Positions 34,163-41,932 of a DNA stretch of 64,000 nucleotides are shown one piece after another. Numbering within the stretch: position 1 is the first letter of the stretch; every line of letters begins with the position of its first letter. Below the pieces are notes generated by a model. The model did not search any database and had not been told where the DNA came from. It was given only the letters and a program-made list of their open reading frames with translations. The stretch is from UBA11612 sp964475755. Its GTDB lineage: Bacteria > Pseudomonadota > Alphaproteobacteria > Rhodospirillales > Rhodospirillaceae. The stretch is from positions 21,160-85,159 of the forward strand of contig CAYYXR010000006.1 in the NCBI GenBank assembly GCA_964475755.1. Reading direction: 5' to 3'. The position numbers were made by a program, and so were the translations under genes.

Positions 34163-34772
34163 AGCCACGCCGATCGTTCCGCCCTTTGGTGACCGGCGCC
34201 GCAGGCGCATCGGGTTGCTGGGCGGCTCGTTCAATCCTGCTCACGACGGGCACGTGCACATCAGCCAGGAAGCCCTAAAACGCCTAAATCTCGATCAAGT
34301 CTGGTGGCTGGTGAGTCCTCAAAATCCACTAAAATCTGCGAGGGATATGGCGTCGCTTCGAGACAGGGTCGATCAGGCGAAATCGGTTGCACGTGACCGG
34401 CGGATTATAGTTACAGGCATAGAAAGCGACCTTGGAGTGAATCGCAGCGCACAATCGCTTCGGGCTCTGTCGCGCCGATACCCAAATTTGCGGTTCGTCT
34501 GGCTCATGGGCGCGGACAATCTGGCCCAAATTCCACTTTGGTGGCGATGGACGCGTATCTTTCACACTGTTCGCGTTGCAGTTTTCGACCGCAGTCCGTA
34601 TTCTTATGAAGCGCTGGCCGGCAGCGCGGCGCGGCGTTACGCGCGGTCTCGAGTAAGGAGGTCATTGTCAATCTGGTTTCGATCGCCTCCTTCCTGGACC
34701 TATATGGCCATTCGCCGCCATCCGGCTTCGGCAACCGCGTTGCGCGCTAAAAGAAAACGCGCAGGCGTTTAG
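34140..34772 (+). CDS. nadD: Nicotinate-nucleotide adenylyltransferase
   Basis: Joins nicotinate mononucleotide to ATP in NAD synthesis. 210 residues from a GTG at 34140 inside the end of proA. RIGLLGGSFNPAHDGHVHIS carries the H-x-G-H nucleotidyltransferase motif. DQVWWLVSPQNPLK, FVWLMGADNLAQIPLWW and the C-terminal HPASATALRAK (the I/S-S/A-T-x-I/L-R signature) follow. The arrangement proA-nadD-rsfS-rlmH is conserved in this class. Confidence 0.93.
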   Translation: MTGKSAPKATPIVPPFGDRRRRRIGLLGGSFNPAHDGHVHISQEALKRLNLDQVWWLVSPQNPLKSARDMASLRDRVDQAKSVARDRRIIVTGIESDLGVNRSAQSLRALSRRYPNLRFVWLMGADNLAQIPLWWRWTRIFHTVRVAVFDRSPYSYEALAGSAARRYARSRVRRSLSIWFRSPPSWTYMAIRRHPASATALRAKRKRAGV

Positions 34773-34792
34773 GCAAATAGAAGGAGGCAAAC

Positions 34793-35167
34793 ATCCGCGC
34801 CAAGAAATCTCCGTTCGACCTGCAAAAAACAGTCGACACGATCCTTTCCTCTCTTGATGCCGACAAAGCACAAGACGTCCTATCCATAGACCTTGCCGGT
34901 AAAACAAGCATCGCAGACCGCATGATTATTGCGTCCGGAAACTCGGGCCGCATGGTTGCCGCCATGGCTGATCATTTGGTTTCAAAGCTCAAGGATATTG
35001 GACTGAAACCCAAAAGCGAGGGGCAAACACAAGGCGACTGGGTGCTGATTGACGCCGGAGACGTCATCGTTCATCTGTTCCGCCCCGAAGTCAGAGCGTT
35101 TTACAACATCGAGCGCATCTGGACCGCACCTGTTTCAGTGGTATCCGGGTCGGCGCAACGCGCCTAA
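34793..35167 (+). CDS. rsfS: Ribosomal silencing factor RsfS with a probable AUC start codon
   Basis: Binds L14 and blocks subunit joining in slow growth. The family homology covers 124 residues from 34793: LQKTVDTILSSLDADKAQDV, SIDLAGKTSIADRMIIASG, GDWVLIDAGDVIVHLF, YNIERIW. The first in-frame ATG (34922) would remove a third of the domain. The frame is closed by TAG at 34778. A perfect AAGGAGG (34781-34787) stands five bases before ATC at 34793, so ATC is the likely start; CTG at 34820 is the only other near-cognate choice and has no Shine-Dalgarno site. A base error in the assembly is the main alternative. Confidence 0.85.
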   Translation: MRAKKSPFDLQKTVDTILSSLDADKAQDVLSIDLAGKTSIADRMIIASGNSGRMVAAMADHLVSKLKDIGLKPKSEGQTQGDWVLIDAGDVIVHLFRPEVRAFYNIERIWTAPVSVVSGSAQRA

Positions 35168-35190
35168 CGGCGGGTGTTCAATCGGAAGCC

Positions 35191-35649
35191 ATGAAAATTT
35201 TCTTGGTCGCGGTGGGGCGGATGAAGGCCAGCCCGGAAAAAACGCTGTATGAGCACTACACCGGCCGCCTAAGCTGGCCAATCAAATTAAAAGAAATCGA
35301 ATTAAAAAAAGAAACGGATATCGCGTCCCGTAAAACACGCGAAGGCGAGGCTCTGCTCGCGGCGGTTCCCGAACGCGCACGCATTGTTGCCTTGGATGAG
35401 AGGGGAAAACCTTTTTCCAGCGAGGAATTCGCCAAACGGATCGGCACATGGCAAGATTCGGGCGAGCAGACCATAGCCTTCCTAATCGGCGGCGCTGATG
35501 GCTTGGACAAAGCGGTGCGTGAACGCGCCGATTTGATATTGTCCTTTGGCGCACTCACTTGGCCGCACATGCTGGTACGCGGATTATTGGCGGAGCAACT
35601 CTACCGCGCGCAGAGTATACTCTCCGGCCATCCCTATCATCGAGCCTAA
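35191..35649 (+). CDS. rlmH: 23S rRNA (pseudouridine1915-N3)-methyltransferase
   Basis: A SPOUT-class methyltransferase acting on the 70S ribosome. 152 residues, the usual length. MKIFLVAVGRMKASPEKTLY at the start, IVALDERGKPFSSEEFA in the middle, then FLIGGADGLDKAVRERADL and LTWPHMLVRGLLAEQLYRA, which form the SAM-binding knot, and HPYHRA at the end. Directly follows rsfS after 23 bp. Confidence 0.96.
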   Translation: MKIFLVAVGRMKASPEKTLYEHYTGRLSWPIKLKEIELKKETDIASRKTREGEALLAAVPERARIVALDERGKPFSSEEFAKRIGTWQDSGEQTIAFLIGGADGLDKAVRERADLILSFGALTWPHMLVRGLLAEQLYRAQSILSGHPYHRA

Positions 35650-35654
35650 CGCCT

Positions 35655-36593
35655 TTGACCAAACCGCCTCGCCCAGAATCTGACCCCCTGACTTACACCG
35701 CCAATTCCATTGATCGCGCGGCGCTGTCCCGAACTAACAGCGCCCACGTCCAGAGATTGATGAAAAGTGGTGCGGCGCGTTTTGCGCCGATCTGGAATCA
35801 GCGGCATCCAGTCACGGACGAGCCGCGCGCTATCATTTTTACATACGAGGAAGCTACGAAGTTATTTGATCTTGAGACGTTGCCTGTGACCTTCCTCGGG
35901 CTGGACAACGGTACGCCTTGGTTCGCCATTGGGCTTCCCGCAACCGATGCGCCGCCGACGCTCAACATGGATGCGAACTTCGTCATTTTGAATGAAGTCG
36001 TCGGCATTTTGCCCGCGCAAGACGCCACTTTGTTGGCCTATGCGCGCGCTATGTCCATTTGGCATTCGAACCATCTGCATTGCGGCCGCTGCGGGTCGCC
36101 CACTAAAAGCACGGAAAGCGGACACAGCCGAACGTGCTCAAATTCACAGTGCGGGTATCGGTCCTTCCCGCGCACCGATCCCGCAGTCATTACATTGGTA
36201 ACAGATGGAAAGCGTTGCCTCCTTGGCCGCCAAGCCCAATGGCCTGCCGGCATGTATTCCACCATCGCCGGGTTTGTGGAACCGGGAGAAACCCTAGAGC
36301 AAACCGTGCGCCGGGAAGTGCGTGAAGAGACCGGCATTGAAGTGGGCGATGTGCGCTATATCGCCTCGCAGCCGTGGCCGTTTCCATCCTCCATCATGCT
36401 CGGCTTTCGCGGACAGGCATTGTCGACAAATATTCACCGCGACGACGACGAGTTAGAGGATTGCCGCTGGTTTACACGGGCTGAATTGAATTCTTTCGGC
36501 GACCGGAATGACGGCGGATCAGGCTTTAAATTGCCCGGCCGTTATTCAATCGCGCGATACCTTATCGAAGACTGGCGCAGGGACTCTGGCTAG
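35655..36593 (+). CDS. nudC: NAD(+) diphosphatase / NAD-decapping Nudix hydrolase
   Basis: Hydrolyses NADH and removes NAD caps from RNA. A four-cysteine zinc site (HCGRCG, then CSNSQCG), the NudC-type block YRSFPRTDPAVITLV, the Nudix box G-x5-E-x7-REVREETGI starting at GFVEPGE, and the SQPWPFPSSIM specificity motif are all clear. No ATG precedes the conserved SIDRAALSR region, so TTG at 35655, six bases after the rlmH stop, is the probable start (312 residues), with weak ribosome-site support. It abuts the convergent pheA stop with no spacer. Confidence 0.9.
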   Translation: MTKPPRPESDPLTYTANSIDRAALSRTNSAHVQRLMKSGAARFAPIWNQRHPVTDEPRAIIFTYEEATKLFDLETLPVTFLGLDNGTPWFAIGLPATDAPPTLNMDANFVILNEVVGILPAQDATLLAYARAMSIWHSNHLHCGRCGSPTKSTESGHSRTCSNSQCGYRSFPRTDPAVITLVTDGKRCLLGRQAQWPAGMYSTIAGFVEPGETLEQTVRREVREETGIEVGDVRYIASQPWPFPSSIMLGFRGQALSTNIHRDDDELEDCRWFTRAELNSFGDRNDGGSGFKLPGRYSIARYLIEDWRRDSG

Positions 36594-37457
36594 CTACTCT
36601 CTGTGCCGGTACGGATCGGCAGGATATGTGCCCAGAATTTTCACGTCCTTCGAGAAGAATCTGAGCTCCTCGAGGGCGAGCTCCAGGGGCCGTTCGTCAG
36701 GATGGCCATCCACATCCGCATAGAACTGAGTCGACGCGAAATGTCCACCAATCATATAGCTTTCCAGCTTGGTCATATTGACGCCGTTGGTGGCAAACCC
36801 ACCCATGGCTTTGTAGAGCGCGGCGGGAACACTGCGCACCTGAAACACGAAGGACGTCACATACGGCCCGCCTTTCCTTGCATTCGTTTTCGCCGGCGCG
36901 CGCGACATGATCACAAAGCGCGTCGTATTGTGCTCGGCATCTTCGATGCCCACCGCCAAGGATTTGAGCCCGTAAATCTTTGCCGCGAGCTTGGATGATA
37001 TTGCGCCGACGGTTTTGTCGGCACGCTCTGCGATGTTCTGCGCTGAGCCCGCCGTGTCCGCGGCGATAATCGGTGTGAGTTTGTGTTTGCGCAAAAACTT
37101 CCTGCACTGGCCAAGCGCATGTACATGGCTTTCCACTTTTTTAAGCGTCTTCAGTGAGGCGCCCGGCACCGCCAACAAGTGATGATTTACCCGCAGGAAG
37201 TGCTCGCCGATAATGTGCAAGCCCGAGTGGGGCAACAAATGATGTATGTCCGCGACACGCCCCGCCACGGAATTGTCGATCGGGATCATGGCGAGCTTCG
37301 CCCTGCCCTTTTGAACGGCGGCAAAAGCATCTTCAAACTGGGCACAGGGCAGCGCTGTCATTTTTGGAAACCGTTCCGCACAAGCCATGTGCGAATAGGC
37401 GCCTGGCATACCTTGGAAGGCGATCGTGTTCGACGGCTTTGAGACGGACTTCACCAT
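36594..37457 (-). CDS. pheA: Prephenate dehydratase
   Basis: Makes phenylpyruvate for phenylalanine synthesis. 287 residues, without a chorismate mutase domain. The catalytic domain covers 1-190: IAFQGMPGAYSHMA, IPIDNSVAGRV, and the NTTRFVIM motif with the catalytic Thr. A C-terminal ACT domain starts at about 200. The Phe-binding ESRP motif reads LESYMIGG here, a variant I believe is usual in alphaproteobacterial PheA. It is downstream of kdsB on the same strand, 11 bp away. Confidence 0.95.
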   Translation of the reverse strand: MVKSVSKPSNTIAFQGMPGAYSHMACAERFPKMTALPCAQFEDAFAAVQKGRAKLAMIPIDNSVAGRVADIHHLLPHSGLHIIGEHFLRVNHHLLAVPGASLKTLKKVESHVHALGQCRKFLRKHKLTPIIAADTAGSAQNIAERADKTVGAISSKLAAKIYGLKSLAVGIEDAEHNTTRFVIMSRAPAKTNARKGGPYVTSFVFQVRSVPAALYKAMGGFATNGVNMTKLESYMIGGHFASTQFYADVDGHPDERPLELALEELRFFSKDVKILGTYPADPYRHRE

Positions 37458-37468
37458 TGTCGCTACCC

Positions 37469-38203
37469 CTACCCTGCACCCAAGAGTTTGCGGGCGCGTT
37501 CCAAATCCGCTGGCGTATCTACGCCAAGAGGGATCGTATCGACCAGGGCGGCCGCCATCCGCATGCCGTTTTCCAATGCCCTCAATTGTTCGAGGCGTTC
37601 GCGTAGTTCCAAGATCGTCGGTTTTAATTTTACAAACCTTCGAAGGGCCTCGCGCCGAAACGCGTAAATGCCGATATGGTGATAGTGATCGCCTTCACCG
37701 GACGGGACGCAATTGCGGCTGAAATACAGCGCCGGACCGGTACGCTCTCCAGGTGAAAGAGACAAAGCGGCTTTGACCACCGCTGGATCGGATAATTCGC
37801 TATTTTCTGTTATCCGCGCAACGACCGTCGCAATGTCGATGTTCTTATCCGAAAGAGGGGTAATAGATGCGGCAACGAGCGCGGGGTCCAAGGTCGGCAA
37901 ATCGCCCTGCACGTTGACCACGACGTCGTGCTCACCCTTTGGATCAATTGCTTCCGCCGCCGCGTGAACGCGATCGGAGCCGGAGGGCAAATCAGGATCG
38001 GTCAGAACTGCATGCCCGCCAGCCGCTTCTATAGAATCCACAATAGCTTGATCGCCCGCGGCCACGACAACCGGACCGACATCCGCCTGCACCGCACGGC
38101 GCCACACATGCACGATCATGGGCGCGTCACCAATCATGGCGAGCGGTTTGTCGGGCAGTCTGGTGGCCTTTAGGCGGGCCGGAATAACAACCAAAGCGGT
38201 CAT
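37469..38203 (-). CDS. kdsB: 3-deoxy-manno-octulosonate cytidylyltransferase
   Basis: Activates Kdo as CMP-Kdo for lipid A-core synthesis. 244 residues from ATG 38203; the long frame upstream is non-homologous. VVIPARLKATRLPDKPLAMI, VVVNVQGDLPTLDPALV, YFSRNCVPSG and the YAFRREALRRF and PLGVDTPADLERAR blocks identify it. kdsB followed by pheA, opposite a membrane cytochrome c, is a typical alphaproteobacterial order. Confidence 0.96.
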   Translation of the reverse strand: MTALVVIPARLKATRLPDKPLAMIGDAPMIVHVWRRAVQADVGPVVVAAGDQAIVDSIEAAGGHAVLTDPDLPSGSDRVHAAAEAIDPKGEHDVVVNVQGDLPTLDPALVAASITPLSDKNIDIATVVARITENSELSDPAVVKAALSLSPGERTGPALYFSRNCVPSGEGDHYHHIGIYAFRREALRRFVKLKPTILELRERLEQLRALENGMRMAAALVDTIPLGVDTPADLERARKLLGAG

Positions 38204-38376
38204 GGCAGGTCTGTTCACAGCGTAAACCGGGGCGAAGTAGCCCCCTGGCAGGCAAGGCAGCGGGGAGAAATACAGGACTTGCGGGGCCCTTCCAAGAGCT
38301 TCCAGGCAAGGGGCCGCAAATTGGCCATCGGGCCAGAAAAGCAGGGATTTTCGGGCACAAGACACCTTGATTCGTG

Positions 38377-38405
38377 TTGAGATTTGGGGTGAAACCCAGT
38401 ATGCA
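38377..38405 (+). promoter_or_regulatory. Candidate promoter for the cytochrome c gene
   Basis: TTGAGA at 38377 and TATGCA at 38400 are 17 bp apart and lie about 30 bp before the cytochrome start. The rest of the 231 bp divergent gap to kdsB is GC-rich and shows no other clear signal. Confidence 0.4.
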
Positions 38406-38434
38406 CTTCGCAAATTCACACGGGGATCTGTGGC

Positions 38435-39058
38435 ATGCCTAACAAAATGACTCTTTACGCCGTTATTTCGGCCTTCTGGCTGGCTTTTCTGGCCATCCTT
38501 GGCGTCAATTTGGTTGGCGGGCTCATCATGCCCCATGAGGAAGAGGTCGCCACATCGGGCTACCCGATCGAGGCGGCTGAAGAGGAAGTGGCGGTCGCGA
38601 CATCAGACGAGCCTGAAGAGCGTCCCAGCGCCTTACCGCTCATTGCCTCGGCAACGGTTGACGACGGTGCTAAGGGCTTTCGCAAATGCCAATCCTGCCA
38701 CAGCGTTGACGCTGGCGTGCCGAGCGGCACCGGGCCGAACCTGCACAATGTTGTCGGCCGTTCCATTGCCGCAGTTGGAGATTTCGGCGGCTATAGCGAT
38801 TCCTTGCGCGGGATCGGCAGCGCATGGACATATGAGCTCCTCGACGATTATCTCGAGGATCCCAAGCGCCTTGCCCCTCAAGGCACCATGTCGTTTATCG
38901 GTCTGAAAAAGGCTGATGAGCGCGCCGCTGTGATCAAGTTTCTGATGGCCAACACGGAGAATCCTCCGCCGGTTCCGGAAATCGCCGTGGAAGAGCCCGC
39001 TGAAGAGGCCGCCATGGAAGGTGAAGCCGAGGACGCTTCCGAAGCCGCCGCCGAATAA
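38435..39058 (+). CDS. Membrane-anchored cytochrome c (CycM-like)
   Basis: 207 residues. One N-terminal helix (VISAFWLAFLAILGVNLVGG) acts as an uncleaved anchor. An acidic linker of about 45 residues is next, then a class I cytochrome c domain with the heme site CQSCH and a likely axial Met in QGTMSFIGLKK. The last 30 residues form a second acidic Ala/Glu-rich tail. CycM-type proteins carry electrons from the bc1 complex to cytochrome oxidase. It is divergent from kdsB and followed nine bases later by a hisN-like gene. Confidence 0.92.
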   Translation: MPNKMTLYAVISAFWLAFLAILGVNLVGGLIMPHEEEVATSGYPIEAAEEEVAVATSDEPEERPSALPLIASATVDDGAKGFRKCQSCHSVDAGVPSGTGPNLHNVVGRSIAAVGDFGGYSDSLRGIGSAWTYELLDDYLEDPKRLAPQGTMSFIGLKKADERAAVIKFLMANTENPPPVPEIAVEEPAEEAAMEGEAEDASEAAAE

Positions 39059-39067
39059 ACAGCCATT

Positions 39068-39883
39068 ATGGCGGGCGCCGAATTTTTAGACGCCTGCGTT
39101 ACGCTGCTACACCGCCTCGCGGATCGCAGCGGCGAAATTGCGCTCCAACATTTCCGTACAAAAGTCGCAATTGATGCGAAAGGCGATGATTCGCCCGTAA
39201 CCATCGCCGACCGCGACGCCGAAGCAGCCATGCGCGAGAGGATCGCCGCGGCGTTTCCGGATCACGGCATCATCGGCGAAGAGCATGGCCGAGAACGCGC
39301 CGACGCCGAGTGGCTGTGGATTCTCGACCCAATAGACGGCACACGTTCCTTCATTCACGGCGTTCCGTTGTTCGGGACGTTGATCGGTCTTTGGAAAAAT
39401 ACGGTGGATGGTAAGGGCGTACCGTACTTGGGCTGCATCAATCATCCCGCGCTTAATGAGCGTTGGATCGGTGGTCAGAACCTGGGCACCACTCTTAATG
39501 GACAGCCCGTAACAGTCCGGGCCTGCCCAACTCTTTCAGAAGCATCCCTCTACTACACGGGATCAGACTGGTTTACGCCGGAGGAGAAGAGAAAATTCGG
39601 CGCTGTTACAAACGCCGTCAAGGCGTCGCGTGCAGGTGGCACTGACTGCTACCACTACGCGATGATAGCATCCGGCTGGACCGATATTGTGGTTGAAGCG
39701 GACCTCAAGCTTCACGACTACGCCGCCATCGTTCCGGTTCTGTCCGCTGCTGGCGCGACCGTATCCGATTGGAATGGGGCGCCTTTGGCCCTAGAGTCGG
39801 AATCAACGGTAAACGGGCAGGTGCTGGCATGCGGCGATGCGCGTGTGCAGGCGGAGGCCGTTAAAAAGCTGCAAAGCGGGTAA
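39068..39883 (+). CDS. hisN: Inositol monophosphatase family protein, probable histidinol-phosphatase
   Basis: 271 residues. The metal-dependent phosphatase motifs are GIIGEEHG, WILDPIDGTRSFIHGVPLF and, late, EADLKLHDYAAIVPVLSAAG (WD-type motif as LHDYAA). SPVTIADRDAE and GGTDCYHYAMIASG match the HisN-type histidinol-phosphatase subgroup better than SuhB or CysQ. It would hydrolyse histidinol phosphate in histidine synthesis. Short gap to the cytochrome gene; 46 bp before the transporter genes. Confidence 0.85.
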   Translation: MAGAEFLDACVTLLHRLADRSGEIALQHFRTKVAIDAKGDDSPVTIADRDAEAAMRERIAAAFPDHGIIGEEHGRERADAEWLWILDPIDGTRSFIHGVPLFGTLIGLWKNTVDGKGVPYLGCINHPALNERWIGGQNLGTTLNGQPVTVRACPTLSEASLYYTGSDWFTPEEKRKFGAVTNAVKASRAGGTDCYHYAMIASGWTDIVVEADLKLHDYAAIVPVLSAAGATVSDWNGAPLALESESTVNGQVLACGDARVQAEAVKKLQSG

Positions 39884-39929
39884 TTTGAGAGCCCGCTAAA
39901 AGCGGCGCCGATTTCGGAGGACGAGACAC

Positions 39930-41894
39930 ATGCGCCGGGGACTATCGTTAATTGTTGCGGTCATTTTGGGGATTACCACTGCACCCGCTTTTGCCACCGT
40001 CAAGGGACGCCCTGTACACGCCATCGCATTGCACGGAGAACCGAAACACGGACCGAACTTTGAACATTTTGACTATGTGAATCCTGATGCTCCGAAGGGC
40101 GGCACGCTAACGCTTCCCAACGCAAACGACCAAACCTTCGACACGTTCAATCCATTCACGCTTAGAGGCACATCCGCCCGCGGCACGGGATTAATTTTCG
40201 AAACCTTGATGACGAACGGCGATAACGAGCCGTTCACCATGTACTGCATGATTTGTCAGACCGTTGAGGTCGCGGAAGACAATTCATGGGTTGAGTTTGT
40301 CATTCGCCCCGAAGCTCGCTTTCAGGACGGGGCGTCCATAACGGCAGAAGATGTCAAATTCACTTTTGATATTCTGACTGAACAAGGGGCCCCCGTTTAC
40401 AGGATTTATTATGCCGACGTTGATCGTGTTGAAGTCCGCGGTGAACTAAACGTACGGTTTATTTTTAAAACGACGGAAAATCCGGAACTGCCTTCCATCA
40501 TTGGCCAACTGCCCGTTGTCTCTAAAGCGTACTGGGAAGGAAAAGATTTTTCCGACACAACATTGGAGCCTCCCCTTGGCAGTGGTCCTTATATCGTCGA
40601 TTCCTTTGAAGTAGGCCGTTTCATTATCTACAAGCGAAACCCAGACTACTGGGCCAGAGACCTCAACGTTGTTCGCGGCATGTTCAATTTCGACCGCGTG
40701 CGATACGAATATTTCCGGGACGATACCGTTCGTTTCGAAGCGTTCAAAACCGGCGGGTTTGATTTACACAATGAGCGAACCGCTGCGCGATGGGCGACAG
40801 CTTACAACTTTCCCGCCTTTGAAAATGGCCACGTCAAAAAACTTGAAGTGACCGCTGGCACACCCATGGGGGCCCAAGGATTCACATGGAATCTACGCCG
40901 GTCAAAGTTTCAAGATCGAAGAGTCCGCGAAGCCTTAAATCTTGCATTCGATTTTGAATCCCTCAACCGCACTATTTTTTACGATCAGTACACAAGGTTG
41001 CGTAGTTATTGGCAGCGATCGGAACTTGAAGCCAAAGGCCTTCCAACGCCGGAAGAATTAGAGCTTCTAGAGCCCCTGAAAGACCTGATTCCTCCCGAAG
41101 TGTTCACACAGGAATTCAGTCAACCCGTCACGAGCGAAGGAAGTGGTCCGCGCGATAACCTTCTCAAGGCGAGAGCTCTTTTGGAACAAGCGGGCTGGGA
41201 AAACGTGAATGGTGAACTTGTGAACCGTGCAAGCGGCGAAAAGTTCAACTTCGAAATTCTTCTTGTGCAGGCGAGTCTTGACCGAATCGTGCTGCCGTGG
41301 TTCCAAAATCTGGAGCGGCTTGGCATCAAAGGAAACATCCGCGTCGTGGATGTGAGTCAGTTCATAAATCGCGTTAATGAATTTGATTTTGATGTCATCG
41401 TCGGCGGCGTTCAAAATTCCCTAAGCCCCGGCAACGAACAAGCGGAGTACTGGGGTAGCGAATCAGCCGATAGACCGGGGAGCCGCAATTACGGCGGAGT
41501 CAAAGATCCGGCAATAGATAAATTGATTGAAACAATTATAGCCGCGCCCACGAGAGAGAATCTTGTCACCGCCAGCCATGCCTTGGATCGGGTACTGACC
41601 TGGAATTATTTCACTGTGCTGCACTACGGCTCGCTCGCTGAAAGGTACGCTTATTGGTCGAACAAAATTCAGCGCCCCGACACATTCCCTCTGATGGGCT
41701 TTCCCGCACCCGGCACTGGGGCAATTGCGACGTGGTGGGCTGTATCGAACGCCGCAGATCAAGCCGCGGACACCGATCAGCCTGTTGCGGGCGACGGAGC
41801 GTCGTCGGGCATGCCTTGGCTACCGCTGGCTTTTGTTTTGGGCAGTCTGATCGTGTTTTTTGCCGTCCGCCATCGAAACAGAAGCAACACTTAA
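39930..41894 (+). CDS. Oligopeptide-type ABC transporter substrate-binding protein (YejA-like), copy 1
   Basis: 654 residues. A signal peptide (LSLIVAVILGITTAPAFA) is followed by a large SBP_bac_5 domain: FDYVNPDAPKGGTLTLP near the N-terminus, FTFDILTEQGAP, GSGPYIVDSFEVGRFI, RRVREALNLAFDFE and SPGNEQAEYWGS. Unlike soluble YejA proteins it ends with a hydrophobic segment (LPLAFVLGSLIVFFAV) followed by RHRNRSN, a probable C-terminal membrane anchor. CGGAGGA precedes the ATG. It pairs with a paralogue immediately downstream and with yejBEF; its ligand is probably a peptide. Confidence 0.9.
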   Translation: MRRGLSLIVAVILGITTAPAFATVKGRPVHAIALHGEPKHGPNFEHFDYVNPDAPKGGTLTLPNANDQTFDTFNPFTLRGTSARGTGLIFETLMTNGDNEPFTMYCMICQTVEVAEDNSWVEFVIRPEARFQDGASITAEDVKFTFDILTEQGAPVYRIYYADVDRVEVRGELNVRFIFKTTENPELPSIIGQLPVVSKAYWEGKDFSDTTLEPPLGSGPYIVDSFEVGRFIIYKRNPDYWARDLNVVRGMFNFDRVRYEYFRDDTVRFEAFKTGGFDLHNERTAARWATAYNFPAFENGHVKKLEVTAGTPMGAQGFTWNLRRSKFQDRRVREALNLAFDFESLNRTIFYDQYTRLRSYWQRSELEAKGLPTPEELELLEPLKDLIPPEVFTQEFSQPVTSEGSGPRDNLLKARALLEQAGWENVNGELVNRASGEKFNFEILLVQASLDRIVLPWFQNLERLGIKGNIRVVDVSQFINRVNEFDFDVIVGGVQNSLSPGNEQAEYWGSESADRPGSRNYGGVKDPAIDKLIETIIAAPTRENLVTASHALDRVLTWNYFTVLHYGSLAERYAYWSNKIQRPDTFPLMGFPAPGTGAIATWWAVSNAADQAADTDQPVAGDGASSGMPWLPLAFVLGSLIVFFAVRHRNRSNT

Positions 41895-41932
41895 GCCTTA
41901 GCTCAGTTACGCCAGTTTAGGACCTTCCTCTC

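Noticed and set aside
39868..39905. AGCGGG..CCCGCT inverted repeat after hisN as a terminator
   Set aside because: Followed by A-run rather than T-run on the plus strand, and the next gene is in the same direction.
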